A stretch of DNA of 6,571 bases from an uncultured Clostridia bacterium (GTDB lineage Bacteria; Bacillota; Clostridia; Christensenellales; CAG-314). This document shows positions 1 through 4,972 of the stretch, in pieces. The stretch is taken from contig CAKPPA010000061.1 in assembly GCA_934177025.1 (NCBI GenBank), positions 1 through 6,571 on the forward strand, written 5' to 3'. Under the pieces are notes generated by a model, which saw only the letters and a list, made by a program, of their open reading frames with translations, was not told where the DNA came from and made no database searches. The translations under genes and the position numbers were made by a program. Each line of letters starts with the position of its first letter. Position 1 is the first letter of the stretch.

Positions 1-1
1 A

Positions 2-1582
2 AACGACGTAGCGCGGGTGGAAGACCGCACGTTTATTTGCTGCAAAAAGGAAGAAGACGCCGGCGTCACCAATCACTGGATGGATCCGGAAAAAGCCTAC
101 GGAATGTTGAAAGATATTTTCCGCGGCAGCATGAAAGGGCGCGATATGTACGTCATTCCGTTTTCGATGGGTGCCGTCGGCAGCCCGTTCAGCAAAATCG
201 GCATCGAAGTGACGGACAGCATTTACGTGGTGCTCAGCATGAACATTATGACGCGCATCGGCAACAAAGTGTTGGAAGCCTTGGGCGACAGCAACGATTT
301 CGTGCGCGGGTTCCATTCGAAAGCGGAATTGGATGCGGAAAAACGCTACATTTGCCATTTTCCGGAGGATAACGCCATTTGGTCGGTCAATTCCGGTTAC
401 GGCGGCAACGTGCTGCTCGGCAAAAAATGTTTTGCCCTGCGCATTGCGTCCTATCAGGCGAAAAACGAGGGATGGCTGGCAGAACACATGCTCATTCTCG
501 GGCTGGAAAAACCGAACGGCGAAATTAAGTACATTGCGGCGGCATTCCCGTCGGCATGCGGCAAAACAAACCTTGCCATGCTGATTCCGCCGGAAGGTTA
601 TCGCAAAAAAGGTTACAAAATTTGGTGCGTGGGCGACGATATCGCGTGGATTCGCAAAGGCAAGGACGGCTCACTGTACGCCATTAATCCGGAAAACGGC
701 TTTTTCGGTGTGGCACCCGGCACAAGCGACAAATCCAACCCGAACGCAATGGCGGCAACGCGCAAAAACACGATTTTCACAAACGTTGTTTTAAACACGG
801 ACGACAACACCGTTTGGTGGGAAGGCATGGGCACACCGGCTCCGGAACACGCCATCGACTGGCAAGGCAAGGAATGGAATGCATCCATGGGTACGAAAGG
901 GGCACATCCGAACAGCCGCTTTACGGCACCGGCAGTCAACTGCCCTTGCTTAAGCAGTGAGTTCGAAAACCCGAACGGCGTAAAACTTTCGGCAATCGTG
1001 TTTGGCGGTCGTCGTGCAAAAACGGCACCGTTGGTGTACGAAGCACGGGATTGGAATCACGGCGTGTTTATCGGCTCCGTTATGGGTAGCGAAACGACGG
1101 CGGCGGCAACGGGTGCGGTAGGCGTACTGCGCCGCGATCCGATGGCAATGCTTCCGTTCTGCGGCTACAACATGGGCGACTACTTTGCGCACTGGTTGCA
1201 AATCGGCAAGGAATGCACCAACCCGCCGAAAATTTTCAACGTCAACTGGTTCAAAACGGATGCGGAAGGGCATTTCATTTGGCCGGGCTTTGGCGAAAAC
1301 ATGCGCGTGCTGGATTGGATTATCGATCGTTGCGAAGGCAAGGCGGATGCACGTGAAACCGCTATCGGGTACTTGCCGTTTGAACAGGATTTGAATGCGG
1401 AAGGCTTGGATCTTTCGCCGGAAGTGTGGAAAACGCTGTTGGAAGTGGATCCGCAAACTTGGCAGGAAGAAGTTGCCGGAATCGAAACGTTTTATGCGAA
1501 ATTCGGCGAAAAACTGCCGCAGGAATTGGCGCATCAACTCGAAATTTTGAAGCAAAACTTGGCAAAGGAAAAAAACGCATAA
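2..1582 (+). CDS. pckG: GTP-dependent phosphoenolpyruvate carboxykinase, 5'-truncated by window edge
   Basis: Cytoplasmic enzyme interconverting oxaloacetate + GTP and PEP + CO2 + GDP, linking the citric-acid-cycle pool to PEP (gluconeogenesis, or the reverse anaplerotic/fermentative direction). The reading frame is open from base 2, so the GTG at 17 is an internal valine, not a start. The opening DVARVEDRT matches the family segment holding the substrate-binding Arg numbered 87 in the rat enzyme, so roughly 80 residues are missing. Visible family motifs in order: GKKCFALR and AEHMLILG (the Mn-ligand Lys and His), the P-loop FPSACGKTN with the reactive Cys (545-571), kinase-2 GDDIAW (632-649), VFGGRRAKTAPLVYEA, SETTAAATGAVGVLRRDP, and the guanine-binding aromatics FNVNWFKTD and FIWPGFGEN (about 1235-1300). 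These distinguish it from the ATP type. No defect is visible. The family usually has 590-620 residues, and 526 codons are seen here. It ends in its own terminator. Confidence 0.97.
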   Translation, partial: NDVARVEDRTFICCKKEEDAGVTNHWMDPEKAYGMLKDIFRGSMKGRDMYVIPFSMGAVGSPFSKIGIEVTDSIYVVLSMNIMTRIGNKVLEALGDSNDFVRGFHSKAELDAEKRYICHFPEDNAIWSVNSGYGGNVLLGKKCFALRIASYQAKNEGWLAEHMLILGLEKPNGEIKYIAAAFPSACGKTNLAMLIPPEGYRKKGYKIWCVGDDIAWIRKGKDGSLYAINPENGFFGVAPGTSDKSNPNAMAATRKNTIFTNVVLNTDDNTVWWEGMGTPAPEHAIDWQGKEWNASMGTKGAHPNSRFTAPAVNCPCLSSEFENPNGVKLSAIVFGGRRAKTAPLVYEARDWNHGVFIGSVMGSETTAAATGAVGVLRRDPMAMLPFCGYNMGDYFAHWLQIGKECTNPPKIFNVNWFKTDAEGHFIWPGFGENMRVLDWIIDRCEGKADARETAIGYLPFEQDLNAEGLDLSPEVWKTLLEVDPQTWQEEVAGIETFYAKFGEKLPQELAHQLEILKQNLAKEKNA

Positions 1583-1643
1583 CCATCGGTGCGTTGCAAC
1601 GGAAAGGAATTTAAAAAATCGTTAAAATCAAACGATTCCGTTA

Positions 1644-1676
1644 CCCGAAACGAAAAATTTTCGTTTCGGGTTTTTT
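1644..1676 (+). terminator. Intrinsic terminator of pckG
   Basis: A perfect 13-bp inverted repeat (CCCGAAACGAAAA at 1644-1656 and its complement at 1658-1670) is followed directly by six T. The innermost A-T pairs probably open into the loop. It lies 62 bases after the pckG stop. A smaller hairpin just upstream (AATCGTT 1617-1623 with AACGATT 1631-1637) has no T tract of its own. Confidence 0.93.
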
Positions 1677-1693
1677 ATGCCCCCGCGTTTTCC

Positions 1694-1710
1694 TTCGTCC
1701 TACGGACGAA
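1694..1710. other. 17-bp palindrome upstream of the CorA promoter
   Basis: TTCGTCC-TAC-GGACGAA is a perfect 7+7 inverted repeat with a 3-base centre. Part of it (TACGGAC, 1701-1707) is complementary to GTCCGTA at 1733-1739, so a half-site recurs closer to the promoter. The palindrome is centred about 80 bases before the predicted transcription start, so it is not in the mRNA leader. It could be a protein-binding site or remnant terminator DNA. The sequence does not decide. Confidence 0.4.
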
Positions 1711-1746
1711 AATTTCGGAAAAAGGGAGGCGAGTCCGTAAAAAATA

Positions 1747-1775
1747 TTGCCAAAAAATCTTTTCTTTGTTACACT
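1747..1775 (+). promoter_or_regulatory. Sigma-A-type promoter for the CorA-family gene
   Basis: TTGCCA (1747-1752), a 17-base A/T-rich spacer, then TACACT (1770-1775). Each hexamer agrees with the sigma-70/A consensus at all but one or two positions, and the spacing is ideal. Transcription would start near 1782, leaving a short leader of about 23 bases that has no room for a magnesium riboswitch. Confidence 0.7.
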
Positions 1776-1790
1776 AAAAAAAATCCCGCA

Positions 1791-1796
1791 GGGAGG
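1791..1796 (+). promoter_or_regulatory. Shine-Dalgarno site that fixes the CorA start at ATG 1805
   Basis: GGGAGG sits 8 bases before ATG 1805, the expected distance. An in-frame GTG at 1796 overlaps this site and cannot use it, so the longer reading is rejected in favour of the ATG. Confidence 0.85.
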
Positions 1797-1804
1797 TGGA
1801 AAAA

Positions 1805-2806
1805 ATGCTTACCGTAATGCAGTCGGCAGAAAACAAACGAATTCTGCTGCAGCCGGATGAAATTGCAAAAGGCTGCTGGATCGATTTGCAGTCCCCGAAC
1901 GATCAGGAACTGGAAACGGTCGCGGAAAAAACGGGGATGCCGCTGGAAATGCTAAAAGTCGCGCTGGACGAGGAGGAACGCGCGCATATCGAAAAAGAGG
2001 ACGGCTGCACGATGATTATCGTGGATACCACCGTCATCGAAACGGACAGTTACGGGGGAATGCAGTACGGAACCATGCCTTTGGGAATTTTGTACAACGA
2101 CTCCTACTTCGTTACCGTTTCGGTTAAGGAAAGCAGTTTGGTTTCGGACTTTTTTGAAGGTAGGGTGCGAAACTTTCAAACATACAAGCGTGTCAGAAAC
2201 ATGCTGTTGCTGTTGCAACGCAACGCCACCAAATTCCTGCAACATTTGAAACACATCGACAAAATGAACTACCGTGTGCAAAGCGAATTGCAGCGTTCCA
2301 TGAAAAACAAGGAAATCATTCAGTTAATGGAGCTGGAAAAATCGCTGGTGTATTTTGCAACGGGCATCAATGCGAACGAGTACGTTTTGGAAAAAGTGCA
2401 ACTGTTTGAGGAAATCCGCAATCACGAGGAGGACGTGGAACTGTTGGACGACGTTATTGTGGAAAACAAGCAGGCAATGGAAATGTGTTCGATTTACAGC
2501 GATATTTTAAGCGGCACCATGGATGCTTATGCGTCAATCGTGTCGAACAACTTAAACATCGTCATGAAAAAGTTTACCATCATCACAATCATTCTTTCCC
2601 TGCCGACGTTGATTTTCAGCCTTTGGGGAATCAACACGCCCGTGCCGTTTGAGGGGAAGGCGTGGGGCTTTTACGTGGTGCTTGCCATCGGCATTGTGTT
2701 TGCCGTCATCGGTGCCATTATGATTTTGCGTATGTCGGAAAGCACAAAAATCAAAAAAACGCACAAACCGAAGGATAAAAACGACTACAAGGACAGTAAA
2801 AAGTAG
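1805..2806 (+). CDS. corA: CorA-superfamily divalent metal ion transporter with a GIN signature
   Basis: Predicted 333-residue inner-membrane channel or transporter for Mg2+ or another divalent cation, of usual family length. The N-terminal two thirds form the soluble cytoplasmic domain, with long, charged helical segments such as ELEKSLVYFATGINANEYVL. The C-terminus carries the two membrane helices of the superfamily: about residues 257-274 (FTIITIILSLPTLIFSLW) and 287-311 (WGFYVVLAIGIVFAVIGAIM), then a Lys-rich cytoplasmic tail. The loop after helix 1 normally carries Gly-Met-Asn. Here it reads WGIN, with G275-I276-N277 encoded at 2627-2635. ZntB-type members of the superfamily also have GIN, so zinc or another metal is possible and Mg2+ should not be assumed. 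The family is expected to act as a pentamer. The gene has its own promoter and terminator and no functional partner beside it. The family call is firm; the substrate is open. Confidence 0.92.
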   Translation: MLTVMQSAENKRILLQPDEIAKGCWIDLQSPNDQELETVAEKTGMPLEMLKVALDEEERAHIEKEDGCTMIIVDTTVIETDSYGGMQYGTMPLGILYNDSYFVTVSVKESSLVSDFFEGRVRNFQTYKRVRNMLLLLQRNATKFLQHLKHIDKMNYRVQSELQRSMKNKEIIQLMELEKSLVYFATGINANEYVLEKVQLFEEIRNHEEDVELLDDVIVENKQAMEMCSIYSDILSGTMDAYASIVSNNLNIVMKKFTIITIILSLPTLIFSLWGINTPVPFEGKAWGFYVVLAIGIVFAVIGAIMILRMSESTKIKKTHKPKDKNDYKDSKK

Positions 2807-2857
2807 CAATTCGGAACAACGCAAACCGAAAAGTTTTGACAAAAAGGACAGGAAAGG

Positions 2858-2891
2858 AAGTTCGGTATCGTACCGAACTTATTTCTTTTTT
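2858..2891 (+). terminator. Intrinsic terminator of the CorA-family gene
   Basis: A perfect 10-bp stem, AAGTTCGGTA (2858-2867) and TACCGAACTT (2871-2880), is closed by TCG and followed by ATTTCTTTTTT. The 3' arm core TACCGAAC occurs again at 2901-2908, after the T tract, and could compete for the same 5' arm. Confidence 0.85.
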
Positions 2892-3108
2892 GCGGGCGTG
2901 TACCGAACAAGAAAAATTGCCGATAAAACCGCCGACAAGCAAACAATCCGCCGCAAGCGGCAAGGCATAAGGGCGAAAAAGTCTTTCCGTTGCCGAAAAA
3001 GGGAAAAAGGCAAGGCGCAAGGCTGAAAAAGCGCACCGAGTAAAAAGCGGGCAACCGAAGCGAATGCGGCAAAAACGACTTACGGCAACCGCAAAAATTC
3101 CTAACACG
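2892..3108 (+). other. Intergenic stretch before cbiZ, no gene seen
   Basis: Together with the preceding terminator, this makes 318 bases without a credible gene. The + strand is purine-rich. I looked for a cobalamin aptamer (GGGAA...GGTG...CC, GCCACTG, and the B12 box ending GACCTGCC) and found none, so cbiZ does not seem to have its own riboswitch. No convincing promoter was found either. TTGACA at 2835-2840 lacks a -10 at suitable spacing, and TTGCCG at 2917-2922 has only a poor AACAAT downstream. A small hairpin CCGC-AA-GCGG lies at 2951-2960. Confidence 0.5.
2959..3031 (+). repeat. Imperfect 23-bp direct repeat, 50-bp period
   Basis: GGCAAGGC..AAGG..GAAAAAG occurs at 2959-2981 and again at 3009-3031, identical at 19 of 23 positions. 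It lies between the CorA terminator and cbiZ. It may be a duplicated site for a regulator or simple drift in purine-rich DNA. Confidence 0.5.
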
Positions 3109-3124
3109 AAGGAGAACAAACGCA

Positions 3125-4207
3125 ATGAACACGCAACGACTGTTCGGGACGGACCCCGTCCTTTGGAACAAAATTTCCATGATCGTGCGCTTTTGCGCGC
3201 CGCGGCAGGTGCTCAGCACTTCGCCGCTGAACGGTGGCTATCGGGAGGATTTAACCGCCCTGTTTCACTACGACGAAACGCGGGAGGAAACGCCGATTTG
3301 CACCATGCGTGCCGAAACCTACGAGGAGCATGCTGCACTCATTGCCGAGGAACTCGGGCTAAATCGGCATACCGTTGCGGGGTTAACGACGGCGGCGCAT
3401 ATGCGAAACGCCGTGTGCGAGGAGGAAGTTTGCGGCGGCGTTAACGTTACCGCCATCGTTACGGCAGGCGTGGATCGCAACGGCGTGCGCGTGGGGGAGC
3501 CGACGCAGTGGGACGAGCGCGAAACACAGCAGCACGTGGCAGGGACAGTCAACGTGTTTTTGGCAATCGACGCACATTTAAAGGAAAGCGCGTTGGTGCG
3601 TGCGGTAATTACGGCAACGGAAGCGAAAACGGCGGCATTGCAGGAACTCCTTGCCCCATGCCTTTGGACGACGGGGCTTGCTACCGGCACGGGGACGGAC
3701 GGCATTGCGGTCATTGCCAACCCGCAGTCGAAAATTTTTTTGACGGACGCCGGCACGCACAGCAAACTCGGCGAGGGCATCGGCAAAGCTGTGAAACGCG
3801 CCGTAAAAAAAGCGTTGTTTTTGCAAACGGGGCTGTGCGAACAATCGCAACACGACGTGCAAAAACGGTTAGGTCGCTTCGGCGTGACGGAGCAAAACGC
3901 ATTGACGCAGTGCGGCATTTCGGCAGAAGGCTTTCGGGCTTGTGTGCAAAAACTTTCCGCCCGCCCGAACGTCGTTGCGGAAGTTTCGCTGTTGGCGCAT
4001 TTGTTGGACGAGGCGGCGTGGGGCTTGTTGAGCGAAAGCGAAGTCGCTAAAACGGCGCAGGAAATTTTCGGTCGCTTGGGGCATCCTTGCACCCTGTCGG
4101 CGGAAAAGGCAACGGACGCCATTCGCAACGAGTGCTTTTTGTGGATAGCGGAGGAAGCGGAAAACGCAAACAACGACAAGGAAAACGGAAAACGGCAGGC
4201 AAAGTAA
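3125..4207 (+). CDS. cbiZ: Adenosylcobinamide amidohydrolase (CbiZ family) with C-terminal extension
   Basis: CbiZ enzymes hydrolyse the amide bond between the corrin ring and aminopropanol in adenosylcobinamide (and, in some bacteria, pseudocobamides), giving adenosylcobyric acid that re-enters cobamide assembly. The role is cytoplasmic corrinoid salvage and remodelling. Family features seen: LSTSPLNGG (residues 30-38), VTAGVDRNGVRVG (from about 112), GTVNVFLAID (from 140), TATEAKTAALQE (from 163), ATGTGTDG (186-193), then DAGTHSKLGEGIGKAVKRAVKKAL. The recognisable core ends near residue 235. About 120 further residues follow, helical and charged at the end (EEAENANNDKENGKRQAK), making 360 in all against roughly 200-240 for a core-only protein. 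ATG 3125 is chosen for GGAG at 3111-3114, 10 bases upstream. No cobalamin synthesis gene lies alongside, but a cobalamin riboswitch starts 270 bases downstream, which supports the assignment by context. Confidence 0.87.
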   Translation: MNTQRLFGTDPVLWNKISMIVRFCAPRQVLSTSPLNGGYREDLTALFHYDETREETPICTMRAETYEEHAALIAEELGLNRHTVAGLTTAAHMRNAVCEEEVCGGVNVTAIVTAGVDRNGVRVGEPTQWDERETQQHVAGTVNVFLAIDAHLKESALVRAVITATEAKTAALQELLAPCLWTTGLATGTGTDGIAVIANPQSKIFLTDAGTHSKLGEGIGKAVKRAVKKALFLQTGLCEQSQHDVQKRLGRFGVTEQNALTQCGISAEGFRACVQKLSARPNVVAEVSLLAHLLDEAAWGLLSESEVAKTAQEIFGRLGHPCTLSAEKATDAIRNECFLWIAEEAENANNDKENGKRQAK

Positions 4208-4219
4208 TCCCGAAAAAAC

Positions 4220-4348
4220 GCTAACACAAACGGAAAAACCAAAACAAAAAACGCTAAAAAAACCGAACCCAAAAGAAAAAAAGCTAACACAAACGAAAGA
4301 ACCCAAAACAAAAAAACGTTAAAACAAAAACCGAATCCAAAAGGAAAA
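4220..4348 (+). repeat. Two tandem degenerate A-rich repeats, about 63 bp each
   Basis: GCTAACACAAACG begins one copy at 4220 and the next at 4283. Both continue through AAAACAAAAAA, CG(C/T)TAAAA, ACCGAA(C/T)CCAAAAG. The second copy is slightly longer. The + strand from 4211 to 4370 has only about six T in 160 bases, so the RNA would be nearly unstructured. It fills the gap between cbiZ and its terminator and encodes nothing plausible. Confidence 0.75.
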
Positions 4349-4360
4349 GCAAGGAAAAGG

Positions 4361-4384
4361 AAACCCGAAGTTTCGGTTTTTTTT
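4361..4384 (+). terminator. Probable weak intrinsic terminator after cbiZ
   Basis: CCGA (4365-4368) pairs with TCGG (4373-4376) around AGTT. Beyond one C-T mismatch the stem extends with AAA (4361-4363) and TTT. Eight T follow at 4377-4384. The stem is short but the U tract is long, and it closes the cbiZ unit before the next promoter. Confidence 0.55.
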
Positions 4385-4434
4385 AATTACAAAAATTTTA
4401 CAAAGAAAAAAAACGTTTTCCCCCGTGAAAAAAG

Positions 4435-4463
4435 TTGACTTTCGGTTTTTAGGGGATTACAAT
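4435..4463 (+). promoter_or_regulatory. Near-consensus sigma-A promoter driving the cobalamin riboswitch
   Basis: TTGACT (4435-4440), exactly 17 bases, then TACAAT (4458-4463): one mismatch to consensus in each hexamer. Transcription would begin at about 4470, just before the first pairing element of the aptamer, as expected for a riboswitch leader. The A/T-rich DNA upstream (4377-4425) could act as an UP-type element. Confidence 0.85.
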
Positions 4464-4473
4464 GGCGGCGAAA

Positions 4474-4643
4474 AGGCGAACGGTTGCCCGCAAGGGCATC
4501 AAAAGGGAACGCGGTGCGAATCCGCGATTCAGCTCACTCTACTGTATTTGGCGAATCGCTTAGCAGCTACAGCCACTGACGCAAGTTGGGAAGGTAGTTA
4601 AGCGGTGTTTGAGCCATAAGTCAGGAGACCTGCCGATTAGCCT
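4474..4643 (+). promoter_or_regulatory. Cobalamin riboswitch aptamer (long, AdoCbl-type)
   Basis: The conserved core of the cobalamin riboswitch family is present in order: hairpin TGCCC-GCAA-GGGCA (about 4485-4498), AAAAGGGAACGCGGTG with GAATCCGCG (4501-4526), CTACTGTA (about 4540), GCCACTG (about 4573), TGGGAAGG (about 4587), then GAGCCATAAG and the B12 box CAGGAGACCTGCC (ending 4634). A weak closing helix is possible between AGGCGAA (4474-4480) and TTAGCCT (4637-4643). The peripheral GGGAAGG and GAGCC elements point to the long class, which usually senses adenosylcobalamin. The exact ligand is inferred. The switch faces the secreted repeat protein at 4973; cbiZ lies upstream and is not under its control. 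Confidence 0.96.
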
Positions 4644-4764
4644 CGAAAGTATAGGCTTTTCGGTGAGGCGAGGTTTATGCGACGGATACTTGCGATTCGG
4701 CTTTTTTTGCGTGCTTTTTCGTAGTTTCGTCAAATACCGTGCTTGTGTTACAACCACCGAAAAG
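4640..4764 (+). promoter_or_regulatory. Riboswitch expression platform: antiterminator and anti-antiterminator
   Basis: CTTTTCGGTG (4656-4665) is perfectly complementary over 10 bases to CACCGAAAAG (4755-4764), which overlaps the 5' arm and loop of the terminator. This pairing would abolish termination. The same upstream strand can instead be held in a local hairpin: GCCTC (4640-4644) with GAGGC (4665-4669), and GAAA (4645-4648) with TTTC (4658-4661). That hairpin abuts the aptamer end, so ligand binding can favour it and release the terminator, giving cobalamin-dependent OFF control. Pairings are seen in the sequence; the switching logic is inferred. Confidence 0.75.
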
Positions 4765-4779
4765 GGTGGTTGTTTTTTT
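4750..4779 (+). terminator. Regulated intrinsic terminator of the cobalamin riboswitch
   Basis: ACAACCACC (4750-4758) pairs perfectly with GGTGGTTGT (4765-4773) around GAAAAG. A run of T to 4779 follows. It stands about 110 bases after the B12 box and 193 bases before the start codon of the next gene, the usual arrangement of a transcription-attenuating riboswitch. Confidence 0.93.
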
Positions 4780-4819
4780 GTCGAAATCGGGTTTTTTCGG
4801 CAAAAATTCCTTCCCGAAA

Positions 4820-4967
4820 GCGTTGTGCGGCAGGTTCCGCCGCAAACGCATCCTACCTGTGTTCGAGGACTCCTGCCGTTCGCTTCCACTCCGTAATTCA
4901 TTGTTGCGGAGGGGAGCAAAGGACAAAAATCCCGTTGCGACAAAGGCTTGCAACGTTAGGTAGGAGG
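4820..4967 (+). promoter_or_regulatory. Structured leader past the terminator with a masked Shine-Dalgarno site
   Basis: Three stem-loops can form. First, GCGTT-G-TGCGG (4820-4830) pairs with CCGCAAACGC (4840-4849), with one bulged G. Second, GCTTCC-A-CTCCG (4882-4893) pairs with CGGAGGGGAGC (4907-4917), 11 pairs including one G-U, with one bulged A. Third, CGTTGC (4933-4938) pairs with GCAACG (4950-4955). In addition, TCCTACCT (4851-4858) is perfectly complementary to AGGTAGGA (4958-4965), which overlaps the ribosome site AGGAGG (4962-4967). That helix would close a junction around the second and third stem-loops and hide the ribosome site. No known riboswitch class was recognised here. Confidence 0.5.
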
Positions 4968-4972
4968 AAAAA

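Noticed and set aside
950..1555. Minus-strand open frame of 201 codons opposite pckG
   Set aside because: Composition is a shadow of the conserved PEPCK frame, with no recognisable domain.
17..1582. GTG at 17 as the start of the PEP carboxykinase
   Set aside because: The frame is open to the window edge and the residues before this valine (NDVAR) match the family, so the codon is internal and the gene is cut by the window.
1796..1804. GTG at 1796 as the start of the CorA-family protein
   Set aside because: It overlaps the Shine-Dalgarno site itself, while ATG 1805 is correctly spaced from it.
1677..1804. M-box or other magnesium riboswitch before the CorA-family gene
   Set aside because: The promoter at 1747-1775 leaves only about 23 bases of leader, and no M-box core was seen.
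2892..3124. Second cobalamin riboswitch ahead of cbiZ
   Set aside because: None of the B12 box, GCCACTG or GGGAA/GGTG core elements could be found.
2785..3219. Minus-strand open frame across the region upstream of cbiZ
   Set aside because: Cys/Phe/Arg-rich sequence arising from purine-rich intergenic DNA. It runs through the CorA terminator and the cbiZ start and has no family match.
3319..4311. Minus-strand open frame of 330 codons opposite cbiZ
   Set aside because: Its apparent hydrophobic start is only the complement of the A-rich repeat spacer. The remainder is antisense to strong CbiZ motifs, and no ribosome site or known domain is present.
4855..4885. tRNA-like T-loop (GTTCGAGGACTCC)
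   Set aside because: The flanks do not form the 5-bp T stem, and no anticodon or acceptor arm is present.
4609..4896. Plus-strand open frame over the end of the riboswitch
   Set aside because: It overlaps the B12 box, antiterminator and terminator, which explain the sequence better, and it has no convincing ribosome site.
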